Source: Alphaproteobacteria bacterium | GTDB taxonomy: Bacteria; Pseudomonadota; Alphaproteobacteria; Micavibrionales; Micavibrionaceae | Reading direction: 5' to 3' | DNA: 64,000 bases | NCBI GenBank assembly: GCA_020442475.1 | Contig: JAGRKA010000006.1 | Location: 1 to 64,000 of the forward strand | In this document: positions 18,326 through 28,398 of the stretch, one piece after another | Layout: every line of letters starts with the position of its first letter | Numbering within the stretch: position 1 is the first letter of the stretch | Notes under the pieces: generated by a model | What the model saw: the letters and a program-made list of their open reading frames with translations, nothing else | What the model was told of the DNA's origin: nothing | Databases searched by the model: none | Made by a program: the position numbers and the translations under genes

Positions 18326-19036
18326 TCAAGATTTCAGCGCCCTTAAATAGAGCTGTGCCGCCGCAAGATCAGTTTGCGCAGATTCGTCTTTACGGGCCTG
18401 CATCGGGTCCGGTCCGTAGCGCTCCTCATCATAGAGCGCAGCCTTCCAGCGCTCTTCAACGCGAATGGCCTCGAACAGCTCAGCGGGGGACAGCTCACCC
18501 TCCATAAAGGCCAATGCAAGCACGATTGAACCGCCCAGAGCCGTTACAAGCTGGAAAACCGTAAAGGCATCGTCATCCATAGCCTGCACGTGATCCCGAA
18601 TACGCTCTGCCAACGCCTCGTCCTGCCGGAGCGCGCGCAGCCCCGTGGTCGTTTCCAGCGCCCCGGAGAAGCGGCGCTCAAACCATCCCAGCCACGGGCT
18701 CCAAGCCTCGTCCTGCGCCTGCGCAAGGGCCGGCGGATGATCCGTCCGGTAACAGAGCAAATCCGTGTCCAGATATTTCAACAGCGCCGCGCTCATCGCT
18801 TCACGCTCATGCGATACGCGATCGATCCGAGTCGTCAGAATTTGTGTGAGCGGCATGGAATCGGGCACGATATCCGTCTCCTGCCCCGCCCATTCTTGCA
18901 TAATCGCCTGCGCCAAAGCCTCACACGGCGCGGCCAATATTTTTCCGGAAGGCGCCTTAACGGGTTGCCCGTCCAGCAGGATTGTATAGCCGGACGGATC
19001 ACTCCCGGTCGTCACCATTTTATAAAAGCGCTTCAT
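18326..19036 (-). CDS. ATP12-family F1-ATPase assembly chaperone
   Basis: A 236-residue soluble protein of the ATP12 family, which in mitochondria binds the F1 alpha subunit before assembly; alphaproteobacteria keep a homologue. Recognisable segments are LDGQPVKAPSGKILAAPC near residue 22, DLLCYRTDHPPALAQAQ near 91 and the C-terminal EERWKAALYDEERYG near 195. It overlaps the upstream AsmA gene by 4 bp (ATGA), so the two are probably cotranslated. In related genomes ATP12 follows crcB-rluC, as it does here with one extra gene between. Confidence 0.9.
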   Translation of the reverse strand: MKRFYKMVTTGSDPSGYTILLDGQPVKAPSGKILAAPCEALAQAIMQEWAGQETDIVPDSMPLTQILTTRIDRVSHEREAMSAALLKYLDTDLLCYRTDHPPALAQAQDEAWSPWLGWFERRFSGALETTTGLRALRQDEALAERIRDHVQAMDDDAFTVFQLVTALGGSIVLALAFMEGELSPAELFEAIRVEERWKAALYDEERYGPDPMQARKDESAQTDLAAAQLYLRALKS

Positions 19037-20928
19037 TCGTTGATACCTTCACCGGCCTGAGATGGAGGAGCGGCAGCCTCTTTCTCTTCCCCACCCTTCA
19101 CATTCTGCCCCTTCATCTCTTCATTTTTCTGCTCGATAAAGGTCGCGCAAGGATGGTTGTCGTTCAACCCCAGATCCGCGAGCGTAAATGCCCAGAAAGC
19201 CGGATTAACTGTCCCCAGAAGCAAACCGCCGATTTTTGTCCCGATGCTGAACGTATCAGGAGCAATTTTAGGATCGGCCAGAGAGCCGCTGATTTTGACT
19301 GCCGTGGCCACGTCACCGATTGAAATGCTCTTGGGTTTGGGTTTAAGCACAATATCCAGCCTGTCTTTCGGAATGTTGTACGTACCTTTCCCGGCAACGG
19401 TCACGCTGGCCCCGTCAACAAAGAGTGTCTGCGCATCCGCCAGACCCTCCTTAATTTGAAAATCCATGATCGCGCAATTCAGCTTCAGGCTTGCGTCCTT
19501 ATTCAAATCCGGCAAGAGCGCGTTCACAAGCCCGCCCCCCCAGATATTCAGCAGGTCAGACTTGAAGCGCCCCTCTCCAGCGATCAATATCGCCTCCCCC
19601 GAAAGCCCTTCGAGCAGAGCGTCAAAAGAACGGCCTTGCGTACTGAGGCGGAGCGCCACATCAGCCTTGCCATCAACAGGAGCCTCTTCACGAATCTGCT
19701 TTTGCAAGGCACCGTAATCCAGACCACGTAGCTTGAACGCACTCTCCAGCGCGAACATCCCCGGCGTTTCTGGAAGAGGGGTCAATTTAACGTGGCCTTC
19801 CAACGGCCCGCCGCCGAGCGCCCCGGTAATTTTGTCCATTTTTAGCCAATTATCACGAATCAATAGCGGTGCTTTTATATGGCCTAGCGTAAGCGTCCCC
19901 GTTCGAATCTCCTTTAGCTCCAGCAAGGCATCAACATTCGCCGTTCCAAAGCTAAGCCCTTTGTCATCCGGCTCTTCGCGGTCAGGTGTAAAAATCCGGC
20001 TTATATCTTCTGCCAACAGATCAAAAGGCCCGCCGCCCTTTATATCGTCCAGATAAAAAACCGGGCTTTCCAGCGTGCCTGATATTTGCTCTGCTTCGCC
20101 CAACTCAATTACCAGATCTGGTTCAAGGCGGGTCCCGGACGGTAAAAATTTCAACTGCCCTTGAAATTTAACCGTCCCGCCACGTCTTTTGATATGCAGA
20201 TCACCGCTTGTGAAGGGCGTGCCCGCGCGAACAAGTTCAAAATTCTCAAAGAGAAAATCGCCACTGCCGGGGCGTTTCAGGGTCGCCGTCGCAGATAACG
20301 GCCCAAGCGAGGCCTGAAAAGGCTCATCTTTGGCCAGCGCGTATTTCGGATTATAGACGGACCCGCTTTCTTGCGCGCCGATACGAAAATCGAACGCCGA
20401 TGCCCCGATCATGCCCTTACCGCCCAGAAACGGCTTGGCAGATTCGGCGCTGCCGTCCTTTAAAATCGAGAAATACTCGACGGAGACAGGCTGATCCATC
20501 AGAGCGCCGGGCGCAGCCGACACCCCCCTTATATCCAGAAGCCGGATTTTACCGGTGCTGAACGCCACATCGAAAAAGCCGAAAGAAATACGCGCCTTAT
20601 CGACGGATACAGCCAGGGAAGCCGTCTCAAGATTCCGCAACGTCACCTTTTCAACATCCACGCTGATATTGGGGAAAAAAGTCATGCGGTTGAGGGTTTC
20701 GATCTCGGCCTTATAGCCTGTCGCGTCCGAAAGAAAATCCTCGATCGCACCTTTGAGAACAGGGCTGTTCCCACCCATTTTCGAGATCACGGTAAAGATT
20801 ACGACCAGAAAAATTGCCGCAAACAGGACGAATTTCATCAGCCGCCACAGCCAGTGTTTCTTTCGGGGCCGTTCGTCTTGCAGTTGGCTCTCCTGCTGCT
20901 CGCCTTGCTCCGATATTTTCTCGGTCAT
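19033..20928 (-). CDS. AsmA-family inner-membrane protein
   Basis: A 631-residue protein with a single membrane segment at about residues 29-49 and a large periplasmic part rich in beta strands. The C-terminal region (AEQISGTLESPVFYLDD..., TYNIPKDRLDIVLKPKPK, GSLADPKIAPDTFSI) is typical of AsmA proteins, now thought to belong to bridge-like lipid transport proteins between inner and outer membrane. The N-terminus is short and charged, with EKISEQGEQQESQ. It overlaps ATP12 by 4 bp. Its lipid substrate is unknown. Confidence 0.87.
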   Translation of the reverse strand: MTEKISEQGEQQESQLQDERPRKKHWLWRLMKFVLFAAIFLVVIFTVISKMGGNSPVLKGAIEDFLSDATGYKAEIETLNRMTFFPNISVDVEKVTLRNLETASLAVSVDKARISFGFFDVAFSTGKIRLLDIRGVSAAPGALMDQPVSVEYFSILKDGSAESAKPFLGGKGMIGASAFDFRIGAQESGSVYNPKYALAKDEPFQASLGPLSATATLKRPGSGDFLFENFELVRAGTPFTSGDLHIKRRGGTVKFQGQLKFLPSGTRLEPDLVIELGEAEQISGTLESPVFYLDDIKGGGPFDLLAEDISRIFTPDREEPDDKGLSFGTANVDALLELKEIRTGTLTLGHIKAPLLIRDNWLKMDKITGALGGGPLEGHVKLTPLPETPGMFALESAFKLRGLDYGALQKQIREEAPVDGKADVALRLSTQGRSFDALLEGLSGEAILIAGEGRFKSDLLNIWGGGLVNALLPDLNKDASLKLNCAIMDFQIKEGLADAQTLFVDGASVTVAGKGTYNIPKDRLDIVLKPKPKSISIGDVATAVKISGSLADPKIAPDTFSIGTKIGGLLLGTVNPAFWAFTLADLGLNDNHPCATFIEQKNEEMKGQNVKGGEEKEAAAPPSQAGEGINE

Positions 20929-21006
20929 CTTGAAACCTTCCTACCCGTCTCGCCTTTATAACAAGCTGATTATAAGCGGTGTGCCGGAGCGATCAAGGTT
21001 TGTCCG

Positions 21007-22014
21007 TTAAGGCTTGGCATCCTCAAACGGGTCGGCCTTGTAAGATGGATCAAATCCGAGGGCCTTCCAGCCTGCCGCAAGCTCTGGCGGCAAGGGTGCT
21101 GTGATATCAAGCACATGCCCTTTACGAAGCGGATGGGGAAGAATCAGCCGCCGTGCATGCAAGTACAATCGTCTCGAAAGCCCCAGCGCCCCCAGATCAG
21201 CTTCCGGCTTTTTGGACTCCGGGTTTCTAACCGCCTTATATTTATGGTCGCCCAGAATAGACGCGCCCATAAGCTGCGCATGAACGCGAATCTGATGCGT
21301 ACGCCCCGTACGCGGCCAGAAGGCAACGAAGGCCGCGCTATCCATCGCACGTTCAAGGACGACAAAATCCGTCACGGCGATTTTCCCTTCCTCCTCATCA
21401 ACAACCATCTTCTCCTTATCCGGCCCGCCAGCCTTAACCAGCGGCGCCTTAATCGTGCCCTCAAGCTGCGCGGGTGCAGGCGAGCAAATCGCCCAGTATA
21501 TCTTTTTAATCTCCCGGCCCTTAAACAGATCCCCTAACTTTCGGGCAGTTTCAGCAGAGCGCGCCAGAAGCAAAACACCGCTCGTATCCTTGTCCAGCCT
21601 GTGCACGAGCCGGGGACGTACACCCTTCTTATTCACCAGCGCATCCAGCATCCCGTCAATGTGACGGCGCGTATTCGTACCCCCCTGTACGGCTAGCCCC
21701 GCGGGCTTGTTAAGGGCCAAAACCTCCCCATCATCATAGACAACCAGCGACCGAATAAAGGCCGTCTCTTCATGGCTCAGAGCAGGTTTTCCATCAGGCC
21801 GTCCGCGCTCTTTCACCGGCGGTATCCGGATATCCTGCCCGGCCTTAAGCCTCATTTCAGGCTTTGCACGCTTGCCGTCCACACGCATTTGCCCCTGCCG
21901 CAAAAGTTTCTGGAGCAAGATATACGGAATTTCCGGCACATGACGCTTGAGCCAGCGATCAAGCCTTTGGCCGTCGTCATCCTCGGATACAGTTAAATGA
22001 CGAACACCGCTCAT
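21007..22014 (-). CDS. rluC: RluA/RluC-type 23S rRNA pseudouridine synthase
   Basis: Isomerises uridines to pseudouridine in RNA. An S4 RNA-binding domain lies at the N-terminus (DGQRLDRWLKRHVPEIPYILLQKLLRQGQMRVDG region, residues 12-47 in part). The catalytic motif is RLVHRLDKDTSGVLLLAR near residue 135 with the essential aspartate in HRLDKDTSG. The segments LNKPAGLAVQGG and GRTHQIRVHAQLMGA complete the domain. Length 335. It overlaps crcB by 4 bp (ATGA). Whether the target is that of RluC or another RluA relative cannot be decided here. Confidence 0.92.
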   Translation of the reverse strand: MSGVRHLTVSEDDDGQRLDRWLKRHVPEIPYILLQKLLRQGQMRVDGKRAKPEMRLKAGQDIRIPPVKERGRPDGKPALSHEETAFIRSLVVYDDGEVLALNKPAGLAVQGGTNTRRHIDGMLDALVNKKGVRPRLVHRLDKDTSGVLLLARSAETARKLGDLFKGREIKKIYWAICSPAPAQLEGTIKAPLVKAGGPDKEKMVVDEEEGKIAVTDFVVLERAMDSAAFVAFWPRTGRTHQIRVHAQLMGASILGDHKYKAVRNPESKKPEADLGALGLSRRLYLHARRLILPHPLRKGHVLDITAPLPPELAAGWKALGFDPSYKADPFEDAKP

Positions 22015-22394
22015 GATGTAATCCCTCGTACAAGAAGCATCGCAGCCACCAAGGCCACGATTGATAAAATAACAGAAGCCAAAACATAAAGGCCTGAAAT
22101 CATTAATTCCCCGCGCTCATATAAAGCGACCGTATCCAGCGAAAAGGTGGAAAAAGTCGTAAAAGCACCAAGAAAACCGGTCACGAAGAACACACGTACG
22201 GCTTCCGGCGGTTGCCACAAATGCGCAAAGAGCGCAATCAAGGCCCCCATGACAAAAGACCCGGCCACATTCACCGCGAGCGTCCCCCAAGGAAAACCGT
22301 GTCCCATGATGCGGACCGCCAGCAGATTCACGCCATAGCGCGAAACCGCGCCAAGCGCCCCTCCCGCACCGATCATTCCTATTGTGCCGATCAT
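22011..22394 (-). CDS. crcB: Fluoride channel CrcB/Fluc
   Basis: A 127-residue inner-membrane protein with four helices that forms a dual-topology dimeric fluoride channel. Motifs seen: GGALGAVSRYG near residue 10, NVAGSFVMGAL near 43 and the phenylalanine-box region TGFLGAFTTFSTF near 72. First gene of a crcB-rluC pair. Only about 50 bp separate it from the divergent DMT gene, too short for a fluoride riboswitch. Confidence 0.95.
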   Translation of the reverse strand: MIGTIGMIGAGGALGAVSRYGVNLLAVRIMGHGFPWGTLAVNVAGSFVMGALIALFAHLWQPPEAVRVFFVTGFLGAFTTFSTFSLDTVALYERGELMISGLYVLASVILSIVALVAAMLLVRGITS

Positions 22395-22445
22395 ATTTTG
22401 CCCTTAGACTTGCCCGTTACATTCTATTCAGGTTGAATCATCTTA

Positions 22446-23315
22446 ATGTCTGCCCCTTCATGCAACAATTGTAAAGCCATTCTGCTGGCCATTATCGGCT
22501 TTGCTGCTTTTTCAGTCAGCGACGCCTGCACGAAATGGCTGACGGATTATTACTCCGTCTTTCAGATTATGGGGATTAAAGCGACTTTTGTCATGTGTAT
22601 GATGATCGCACTGTCTCCTTTTCTAGGCGGGCTGAAAAAAACACTCTCTACCCGGAAGAAGCGGACCCATGTCGCCAGAGGGCTCGTCAATACGGCTCTG
22701 GGTGTTGCGGTTACAGCCAGCTTTGCCCATCTGCCCATGGCGCAGGCCTATACGCTGTTTTTTATCGCACCGCTCCTGACTACGATTCTTGCGATCCCTG
22801 TTTTCAAAGAGCAGATTCACAAACAAGGCTGGATCGCGATTGCAGCCGGCTTCGCAGGGGTCCTCATCATTTTGCGGCCCGGTTTCGGGGAAACGAACCC
22901 TTGGCTGTTCGCAGCCCTGATCGCAGCCCTTTTCATCGCGCTTTTATTCCTGCTGGCCAAAGCGCTTGATGAACGGGAAACGCTCCTGTCTCTACCCTTT
23001 TTTCCTGTCCTGTCGGACTTGCTGCTTGTGCTGCCTTTCGTCTGGCCTATCCTGTTTCATCTGACACCGGACCATATCCCGCTTTTTGCCCTCTCTTCCA
23101 TCATGCTGATTATCGGTTTCGTTACCGTATCCTTTGCATTTAGGATCGCAAACTCGGCCATTGTTGGCCCTTTCCACTATACGCAAATTCTCTGGGCGGT
23201 CCTGTTCGGCTATTTCATCTTCGGCGACCTTCCCGACCGCTGGACAATCATCGGCGGTGCGCTGATTATCGCCAGCGGGATTTACCTCATTGAAACCGAA
23301 CGCAGAAAACGCTAA
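22446..23315 (+). CDS. DMT-superfamily permease (EamA type)
   Basis: A 289-residue inner-membrane protein with ten hydrophobic segments and the internal duplication of the EamA family: ILLAIIGFAAFSVSDACTKW near residue 12 matches the start of the first half, and LFALSSIMLIIGFVTVSFAF near 214 falls in the second. The loops DACTKWL and FGDLPDRWTIIGGALII are typical. Substrate unknown. It starts the plus-strand run DMT-terC-tilS; terC begins 9 bp after its stop. Confidence 0.9.
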   Translation: MSAPSCNNCKAILLAIIGFAAFSVSDACTKWLTDYYSVFQIMGIKATFVMCMMIALSPFLGGLKKTLSTRKKRTHVARGLVNTALGVAVTASFAHLPMAQAYTLFFIAPLLTTILAIPVFKEQIHKQGWIAIAAGFAGVLIILRPGFGETNPWLFAALIAALFIALLFLLAKALDERETLLSLPFFPVLSDLLLVLPFVWPILFHLTPDHIPLFALSSIMLIIGFVTVSFAFRIANSAIVGPFHYTQILWAVLFGYFIFGDLPDRWTIIGGALIIASGIYLIETERRKR

Positions 23316-23324
23316 GACTTTCCT

Positions 23325-24068
23325 ATGTTTGAATGGATTACAGACCCGAATATCTGGGCCAGCTTGCTCACTTTAACGATTCTCGAAATCGTTTTAGGGA
23401 TCGACAACGTTATCTTTCTTTCAATCGTTTCTTCAAGGCTTCCCAAAGCTCAGCAGCCAAAGGCCCGGATGATCGGTCTGACACTGGCCCTCGTACTACG
23501 CGTATTGATGCTGCTGTGTATTGCGTGGATTATCGGTCTGACGGCTCCGATTTTCGCCTTCGGTGAGCATGAAGTTTCATGGCGGGATATTATCCTTGGA
23601 CTCGGCGGGCTGTTCCTGATCGTCAAGGGCACAAGCGAAATCCACCACACGGTTGAAGGCGAGGAAGACGCGCAGGAACACGGCGCAAAAGCCTCCTCTT
23701 TTATCAATGTCGTTTCCATGATTATCCTTCTGGATCTTGTCTTTTCACTGGATTCCGTCATTACCGCCGTGGGAATGGCCAAGCATATCCCGGTCATGAT
23801 CGCCGCGATCGTCATCGCCATTATCATCATGCTGCTGGCCGCCGAAAGCGTCAGCGCCTTTATTCAAAAGCATCTCTCGATCAAGATGCTTGCGCTGAGC
23901 TTTCTCCTCCTGATCGGGGTCGCACTGGTCGCGGACGCGCTTCACTTCCACATTCCGCGCGGCTATCTCTATTTCGCGATTGCTTTCTCGCTGGGCGTTG
24001 AATTCCTGAATATTCTGGCTGAGAAAAATCACAAGCGTGTACAGGCTGTCAAAACTCGCCATGACTGA
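23325..24068 (+). CDS. TerC-family membrane protein
   Basis: A 247-residue inner-membrane protein with about seven helices. The family signatures LEIVLGIDNVIFLSIV near residue 20 and VSMIILLDLVFSLDSVITAVG near 130 are clear; the acidic residues in them are thought to bind metal ions. Several TerC proteins export manganese or supply metal to secreted enzymes, but the role here is not determined. It overlaps tilS by 8 bp. Confidence 0.93.
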   Translation: MFEWITDPNIWASLLTLTILEIVLGIDNVIFLSIVSSRLPKAQQPKARMIGLTLALVLRVLMLLCIAWIIGLTAPIFAFGEHEVSWRDIILGLGGLFLIVKGTSEIHHTVEGEEDAQEHGAKASSFINVVSMIILLDLVFSLDSVITAVGMAKHIPVMIAAIVIAIIIMLLAAESVSAFIQKHLSIKMLALSFLLLIGVALVADALHFHIPRGYLYFAIAFSLGVEFLNILAEKNHKRVQAVKTRHD

Positions 24069-25119
24069 CATTCTGGACACAGGCCGGTTTGCCGAACTCT
24101 TGAGCAACCCCGTTTTTGTACCTCATATACCGGCAGGCAAACCCTTGGGCGTTGCCGTCTCCGGCGGGCCGGACAGCATGGCCCTATGCGCCCTGCTGGC
24201 TGAATGGATGGAGCACGAAGGCGCTGGCCGTGCTATCTCCGCCCTGCATATTTTAAGCGTCGATCACGGGCTGCGCCCCGAAGCTGTGCAGGAGGTCGGC
24301 GCTGTCGGCGCATGGGCTCAAAGCCGCCCCGGCCTCATCCATGCCGCACTAGCCTGCCACCCTGAAACAGGCGGCCCGACAAAAGACGGCAACCGGATCA
24401 TGGAAAAAGCTCGCAGCGCCCGCTACACAGTCATGGCCGATTATTGCCACGCCCACAATATTCGCAGCCTCCTCCTAGCCCATCACCGCGACGATCAAGC
24501 CGAAACGCTTCTGTTCCGCCTTGCAAAAGGAAGCGGCCTCGACGGGCTGGCCGCCATGCGTCCGGTCCAGCCCTTTAATGATGACCTCACCCTTCTGCGC
24601 CCCTTACTGGATACGCCGAAAGCAACCCTGATTGATTTTTGCGAAACATATGCCATCCCCTTTATCACGGACCCTTCAAACGCCTCCCCGGATTTTGCGC
24701 GGCCCCGGCTGCGCAAGGCCCGTGCAGCTTTAGAGGCAGAGGGGCTGACCTCCAAGCGCCTGACCGTGACGGCTAGCAGGCTGGCCCGCGCCCGCGACGC
24801 GTTGGACAAGCTCGCCGGTGAGGCCTTTGAGGCCACCCTTACAGACCGCACGGAACATACGATCACTCTGGACTGGAATGCCCTTAAAACCCGGCCTGAA
24901 GAGATTGCTCTGCGGACGCTCCTCATAGCGATAGACGCCCTGCATCCGGAAAGCCGAACAGCTTACGGGCCACCGCTGGAAAAGATCGAACATCTCTTCG
25001 ACGAATTGTTGAATATGCCCCGTTTTCGTAAACGGACCCTGCACGGCACCATCTTCGAACGCGATGACAAAAGCGGTTCTCTCCACCTGAGCCGGGAGCA
25101 TATGCCAAAGTCCGGATAA
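24061..25119 (+). CDS. tilS: tRNA(Ile)-lysidine synthase
   Basis: Modifies the wobble cytidine of the tRNA-Ile CAU anticodon to lysidine, so it reads AUA; essential in most bacteria. The PP-loop motif SGGPDSMALCALL lies near residue 34, with LLAHHRDDQAETLLFRLAKGSG near 140 (in part) and the TDPSNASPDFARPRLR segment near 203. The ATG at 24061 overlaps terC by 8 bp. The 352-residue length is short compared with E. coli TilS, so the C-terminal domain is reduced. ftsH follows after 129 bp, the common alphaproteobacterial order. Confidence 0.94.
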   Translation: MTDILDTGRFAELLSNPVFVPHIPAGKPLGVAVSGGPDSMALCALLAEWMEHEGAGRAISALHILSVDHGLRPEAVQEVGAVGAWAQSRPGLIHAALACHPETGGPTKDGNRIMEKARSARYTVMADYCHAHNIRSLLLAHHRDDQAETLLFRLAKGSGLDGLAAMRPVQPFNDDLTLLRPLLDTPKATLIDFCETYAIPFITDPSNASPDFARPRLRKARAALEAEGLTSKRLTVTASRLARARDALDKLAGEAFEATLTDRTEHTITLDWNALKTRPEEIALRTLLIAIDALHPESRTAYGPPLEKIEHLFDELLNMPRFRKRTLHGTIFERDDKSGSLHLSREHMPKSG

Positions 25120-25248
25120 AAATACGGAAAATTTTAGCCTAAAACACCCCGCAAAGAAGCGCTCATGTTGTTTTTCTCTTGTTTGTCGCGCTAAAAAGTT
25201 TAGGTTCCTTAAGAGAAGATCGAGGATCTCCAAGGAAAGGCGAAAGAC

Positions 25249-27168
25249 GTGAACGGTTTGGGACGCAATATGATTTTTTGGCTCGGCATTGGCCTAGCCC
25301 TTATTTTCCTGTTTAACATCTTTCAAAACGCTCAGCATCAGGCCGACGCGCCTGCAGGACCGGTCGCGTATAGCGATTTCATGAAAGACGCCATGGATGG
25401 CCGGGTTTCAAACGTCAAGATCAAGGGCGATGTCCTGAGCGGAAATTACGCCAATTCCGGTGGGACGTTCAGCACGATGATCCCGCCCAATGAAAACGTC
25501 GTCGAGCGGCTGCAAGGCAGCGGCGTTCAGATCACAGCTGAAAAACCTGCCGCCGAGCAGATGAGTATGGGCAGTATTCTGATTTCGTTGCTCCCGGCCT
25601 TTTTGATTATCGGTGTCTGGATTTTTTTCATGCGGCAAATGCAAGGCAAGGGCGGCGGTGGCGCAATGGGTTTTGGCAAAAGCCGTGCACGAATGCTCAC
25701 GGAGCAGCATGGCCGCGTGACCTTCGACGATGTCGCCGGAATCGAGGAAGCCAAGCAGGAGCTTGAAGAAGTCGTCGAATTCCTGAAAGACCCGCATAAG
25801 TTTTCCCGCTTGGGCGGAAAAATTCCCAAGGGCGCACTGCTCGTAGGGTCTCCCGGAACCGGGAAAACGCTTGTAGCCCGTGCTGTAGCCGGTGAAGCCA
25901 ACGTGCCGTTTTTCACCATTTCCGGTTCTGATTTTGTGGAAATGTTCGTCGGGGTTGGGGCCAGCCGCGTTCGCGACATGTTCGAACAGGGCAAGAAAAA
26001 CGCCCCCTGCATCATCTTTATCGACGAGATCGATGCAGTTGGTCGTCACAGGGGTGCAGGCCTTGGCGGCGGAAACGACGAACGCGAACAGACCCTCAAC
26101 CAGCTCCTTGTCGAGATGGACGGGTTTGAATCCAATGAAGGCGTGATTATTCTGGCGGCAACCAACCGCCCCGACGTGCTGGACCCAGCGCTTTTGCGTC
26201 CTGGCCGTTTTGACCGGCAAATCGTCGTGCCTCTGCCCGATATCAAGGGAAGGGAGAAAATCCTTCAGGTCCATATGAAGAAAGTTCCGCTGGCTGGGAA
26301 TGTCGAGCCTCTGGTTCTGGCGCGTGGCACGCCCGGTTTCTCCGGCGCCGATCTGGCCAACCTCGTCAACGAAGCCGCGCTGCTGGCCGCCCGCAAAGGT
26401 AAACGCGTCGTCGGTATGGAAGAGTTCGAGCAGGCCAAGGACAAGGTCCTGATGGGTGCGGAACGCAAATCCATGGTCATGGACGAAAATGAGAAAAAGC
26501 TAACGGCCTATCATGAGGCCGGGCATGCGCTCGTTGCCCTCCACGAACCGGCATCCGACCCGGTTCACAAGGCCACCATCGTCCCTCGCGGGCGAGCGCT
26601 GGGCGTTGTCATGCGCCTACCCGAACGCGACCGACTATCTGTTTCCCGCGAAAAGCTGCATGCCGATCTGGCAGTGGCGATGGGCGGGCGCGTGGCTGAA
26701 GAAATTATTTTCGGCGAAGACAAGGTTACGACCGGCGCCTCCAGCGACATCTCAATGGCGACCGACACGGCGCGGCGTATGGTCACGGAATGGGGGCTGA
26801 GTGAAAAACTCGGACCGTTGCGCTATGCCTCCGATCAGGAAGAAGTTTTCCTCGGCCACTCCGTAACACAAAGCAAAAACATGTCTGACGATACGGCCGC
26901 TCTGGTTGATTCGGAAATCCGCCGGATCGTCGAGGAAGCCTATATTCGTGCACGGCAAATTTTGATGGATAATCTTGAGGATTTGCACGTTCTGGCCAAA
27001 GCCCTACTCGAATATGAGCTGCTCTCCGGCGATGAAATCAAGGATTTGCTGGCCGGTAAGCCGATTATCCGGGATGATGCGGACGAGCCGCCGACTGATA
27101 CACGGCCCAAACCCTCTGTTCCCTCCGGCGGCACGCTGGGCGGCGGGGAGCTCCCGCAGGGGGCATAA
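25249..27168 (+). CDS. ftsH: ATP-dependent zinc metalloprotease FtsH
   Basis: Membrane-anchored AAA+ protease that degrades misassembled membrane proteins and regulators. Two membrane segments (residues about 8-25 and 105-126) flank a small periplasmic domain. Walker A GSPGTGKT is at 201-208, Walker B IIFIDEID near 257, the second region of homology [18 protein letters not shown] near 306, and the zinc site HEAGH at 422-426. The C-terminal tail is Pro/Gly-rich. The start is GTG at 25249, with AAGGAAAGG about 10 bases upstream. The 129-bp upstream gap is AT-rich at its middle and is likely to hold its promoter. Confidence 0.97.
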   Translation: MNGLGRNMIFWLGIGLALIFLFNIFQNAQHQADAPAGPVAYSDFMKDAMDGRVSNVKIKGDVLSGNYANSGGTFSTMIPPNENVVERLQGSGVQITAEKPAAEQMSMGSILISLLPAFLIIGVWIFFMRQMQGKGGGGAMGFGKSRARMLTEQHGRVTFDDVAGIEEAKQELEEVVEFLKDPHKFSRLGGKIPKGALLVGSPGTGKTLVARAVAGEANVPFFTISGSDFVEMFVGVGASRVRDMFEQGKKNAPCIIFIDEIDAVGRHRGAGLGGGNDEREQTLNQLLVEMDGFESNEGVIILAATNRPDVLDPALLRPGRFDRQIVVPLPDIKGREKILQVHMKKVPLAGNVEPLVLARGTPGFSGADLANLVNEAALLAARKGKRVVGMEEFEQAKDKVLMGAERKSMVMDENEKKLTAYHEAGHALVALHEPASDPVHKATIVPRGRALGVVMRLPERDRLSVSREKLHADLAVAMGGRVAEEIIFGEDKVTTGASSDISMATDTARRMVTEWGLSEKLGPLRYASDQEEVFLGHSVTQSKNMSDDTAALVDSEIRRIVEEAYIRARQILMDNLEDLHVLAKALLEYELLSGDEIKDLLAGKPIIRDDADEPPTDTRPKPSVPSGGTLGGGELPQGA

Positions 27169-27179
27169 GGTCTAATATC

Positions 27180-28391
27180 ATGGCCGTAAAAACCGAAAAG
27201 CTGCTCTATGATGCCATAATTATCGGGGGCGGGCCTTCGGGACTGACGCTGTCTTGCCTGCTTGGGCAGCAAGGTTTGCGCGTTATCTGCCTTGATCAGG
27301 CGGACCCAAAGAAAAGCAGTGAAAACGACCTTCGGACAACCGCAATTTCCTACGGCTCCCGTAAAATTCTGGACCAAGCAGGTATTTGGCCGCTTATCAC
27401 AGAAGCCTGTCCGATTGACGATATTCGCATTCTGGACGGACGCTCGCCGTTACTGCTCAACTTCCTGAGCGAAGAGGCCGGCGGAAAAAGCTTTGGCTGG
27501 ATCGTTGAAAACATGCATTTACGCGCCGCACTGACAGCACGCCTCAAGGCCCTTAAGACCACAGAAATCCAAGCGCCCATACGCGCCACGGATTTTCGGG
27601 TGGAAGACGATTATGCCGCCTGTATCCTTGAAGATGGCAGCGAGATTAAGGCTCGGCTCCTGATCGGGGCAGACGGGCGCGGCTCCTTCATGCGGCGCTG
27701 GATGGGTGTCGATACCCGCGCATGGAGTTACCGCCAGCAAGCGATCGTCTGCACGGTCGCGCACGAACATCCCCATAATCAAGCCGCCATCGAACATTTC
27801 TGGCCTTCCGGGCCGTTTGCGATTCTGCCCATGAGCGACGACGCAGACGGACAGCACCGCTCTTCTGTTGTTTTTACGGAGCACGGCTCTTCATCCCGCT
27901 CTCTCAGGGCCCGTTCTCTCATGGCCCTTAGCGACGAAGCCTTCGAAGCTGCACTGGCCGAACGCTTCCCCGAAAATTATGGCGATATCAAACTCATCAG
28001 CAAACGTGCGGCGTATCCGTTGGGCCTGATTCACGCGGCCCATTATACAGCCCCGCGCATGGCGCTGATTGCCGATGCCGCGCACGGCATTCACCCGATT
28101 GCCGGACAAGGGCTTAATCTAGGCTTCCGAGATATTGCAGCCCTTTCCACCCTGATTGAGCAAGCTCTTGAAGCCGGTGAAGATATAGGCGGGCTGGACA
28201 TTCTGCAGCGCTATGAACGCGCACGCCGGATCGATAATATGAGCATGATTGCTTTTACGGACGGGCTAAACAGGCTGTTCGGGAATAATATCCCGCCCGT
28301 ACGTTTCCTCCGTAGGGCAGGCTTGCGGGCCGTTGCCCATTTTCCACCTGCGAGACGTTTCTTCATGAAACGCGCGATGGGCGACATCTAG
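27180..28391 (+). CDS. FAD-dependent monooxygenase of the UbiH/UbiF/COQ6 family
   Basis: A 403-residue flavoprotein hydroxylase, probably acting on the ubiquinone ring. The dinucleotide-binding motif IIGGGPSGLTLSCLLG is near residue 14, the DG motif LIGADGRGSFMRR near 162 and the GD motif LIADAAHGIHPIAGQGLNLG near 297; together they define the family. The position hydroxylated (C5, C6 or C1) cannot be inferred. It starts 11 bp after ftsH and ends 7 bp from the convergent AsmA-like gene. Confidence 0.9.
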   Translation: MAVKTEKLLYDAIIIGGGPSGLTLSCLLGQQGLRVICLDQADPKKSSENDLRTTAISYGSRKILDQAGIWPLITEACPIDDIRILDGRSPLLLNFLSEEAGGKSFGWIVENMHLRAALTARLKALKTTEIQAPIRATDFRVEDDYAACILEDGSEIKARLLIGADGRGSFMRRWMGVDTRAWSYRQQAIVCTVAHEHPHNQAAIEHFWPSGPFAILPMSDDADGQHRSSVVFTEHGSSSRSLRARSLMALSDEAFEAALAERFPENYGDIKLISKRAAYPLGLIHAAHYTAPRMALIADAAHGIHPIAGQGLNLGFRDIAALSTLIEQALEAGEDIGGLDILQRYERARRIDNMSMIAFTDGLNRLFGNNIPPVRFLRRAGLRAVAHFPPARRFFMKRAMGDI

Positions 28392-28398
28392 AGCTTAT

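Noticed and set aside
22395-22445. Possible fluoride riboswitch upstream of crcB
   Set aside because: Only about 50 bp separate crcB from the divergent DMT gene, and no matching fold is seen.
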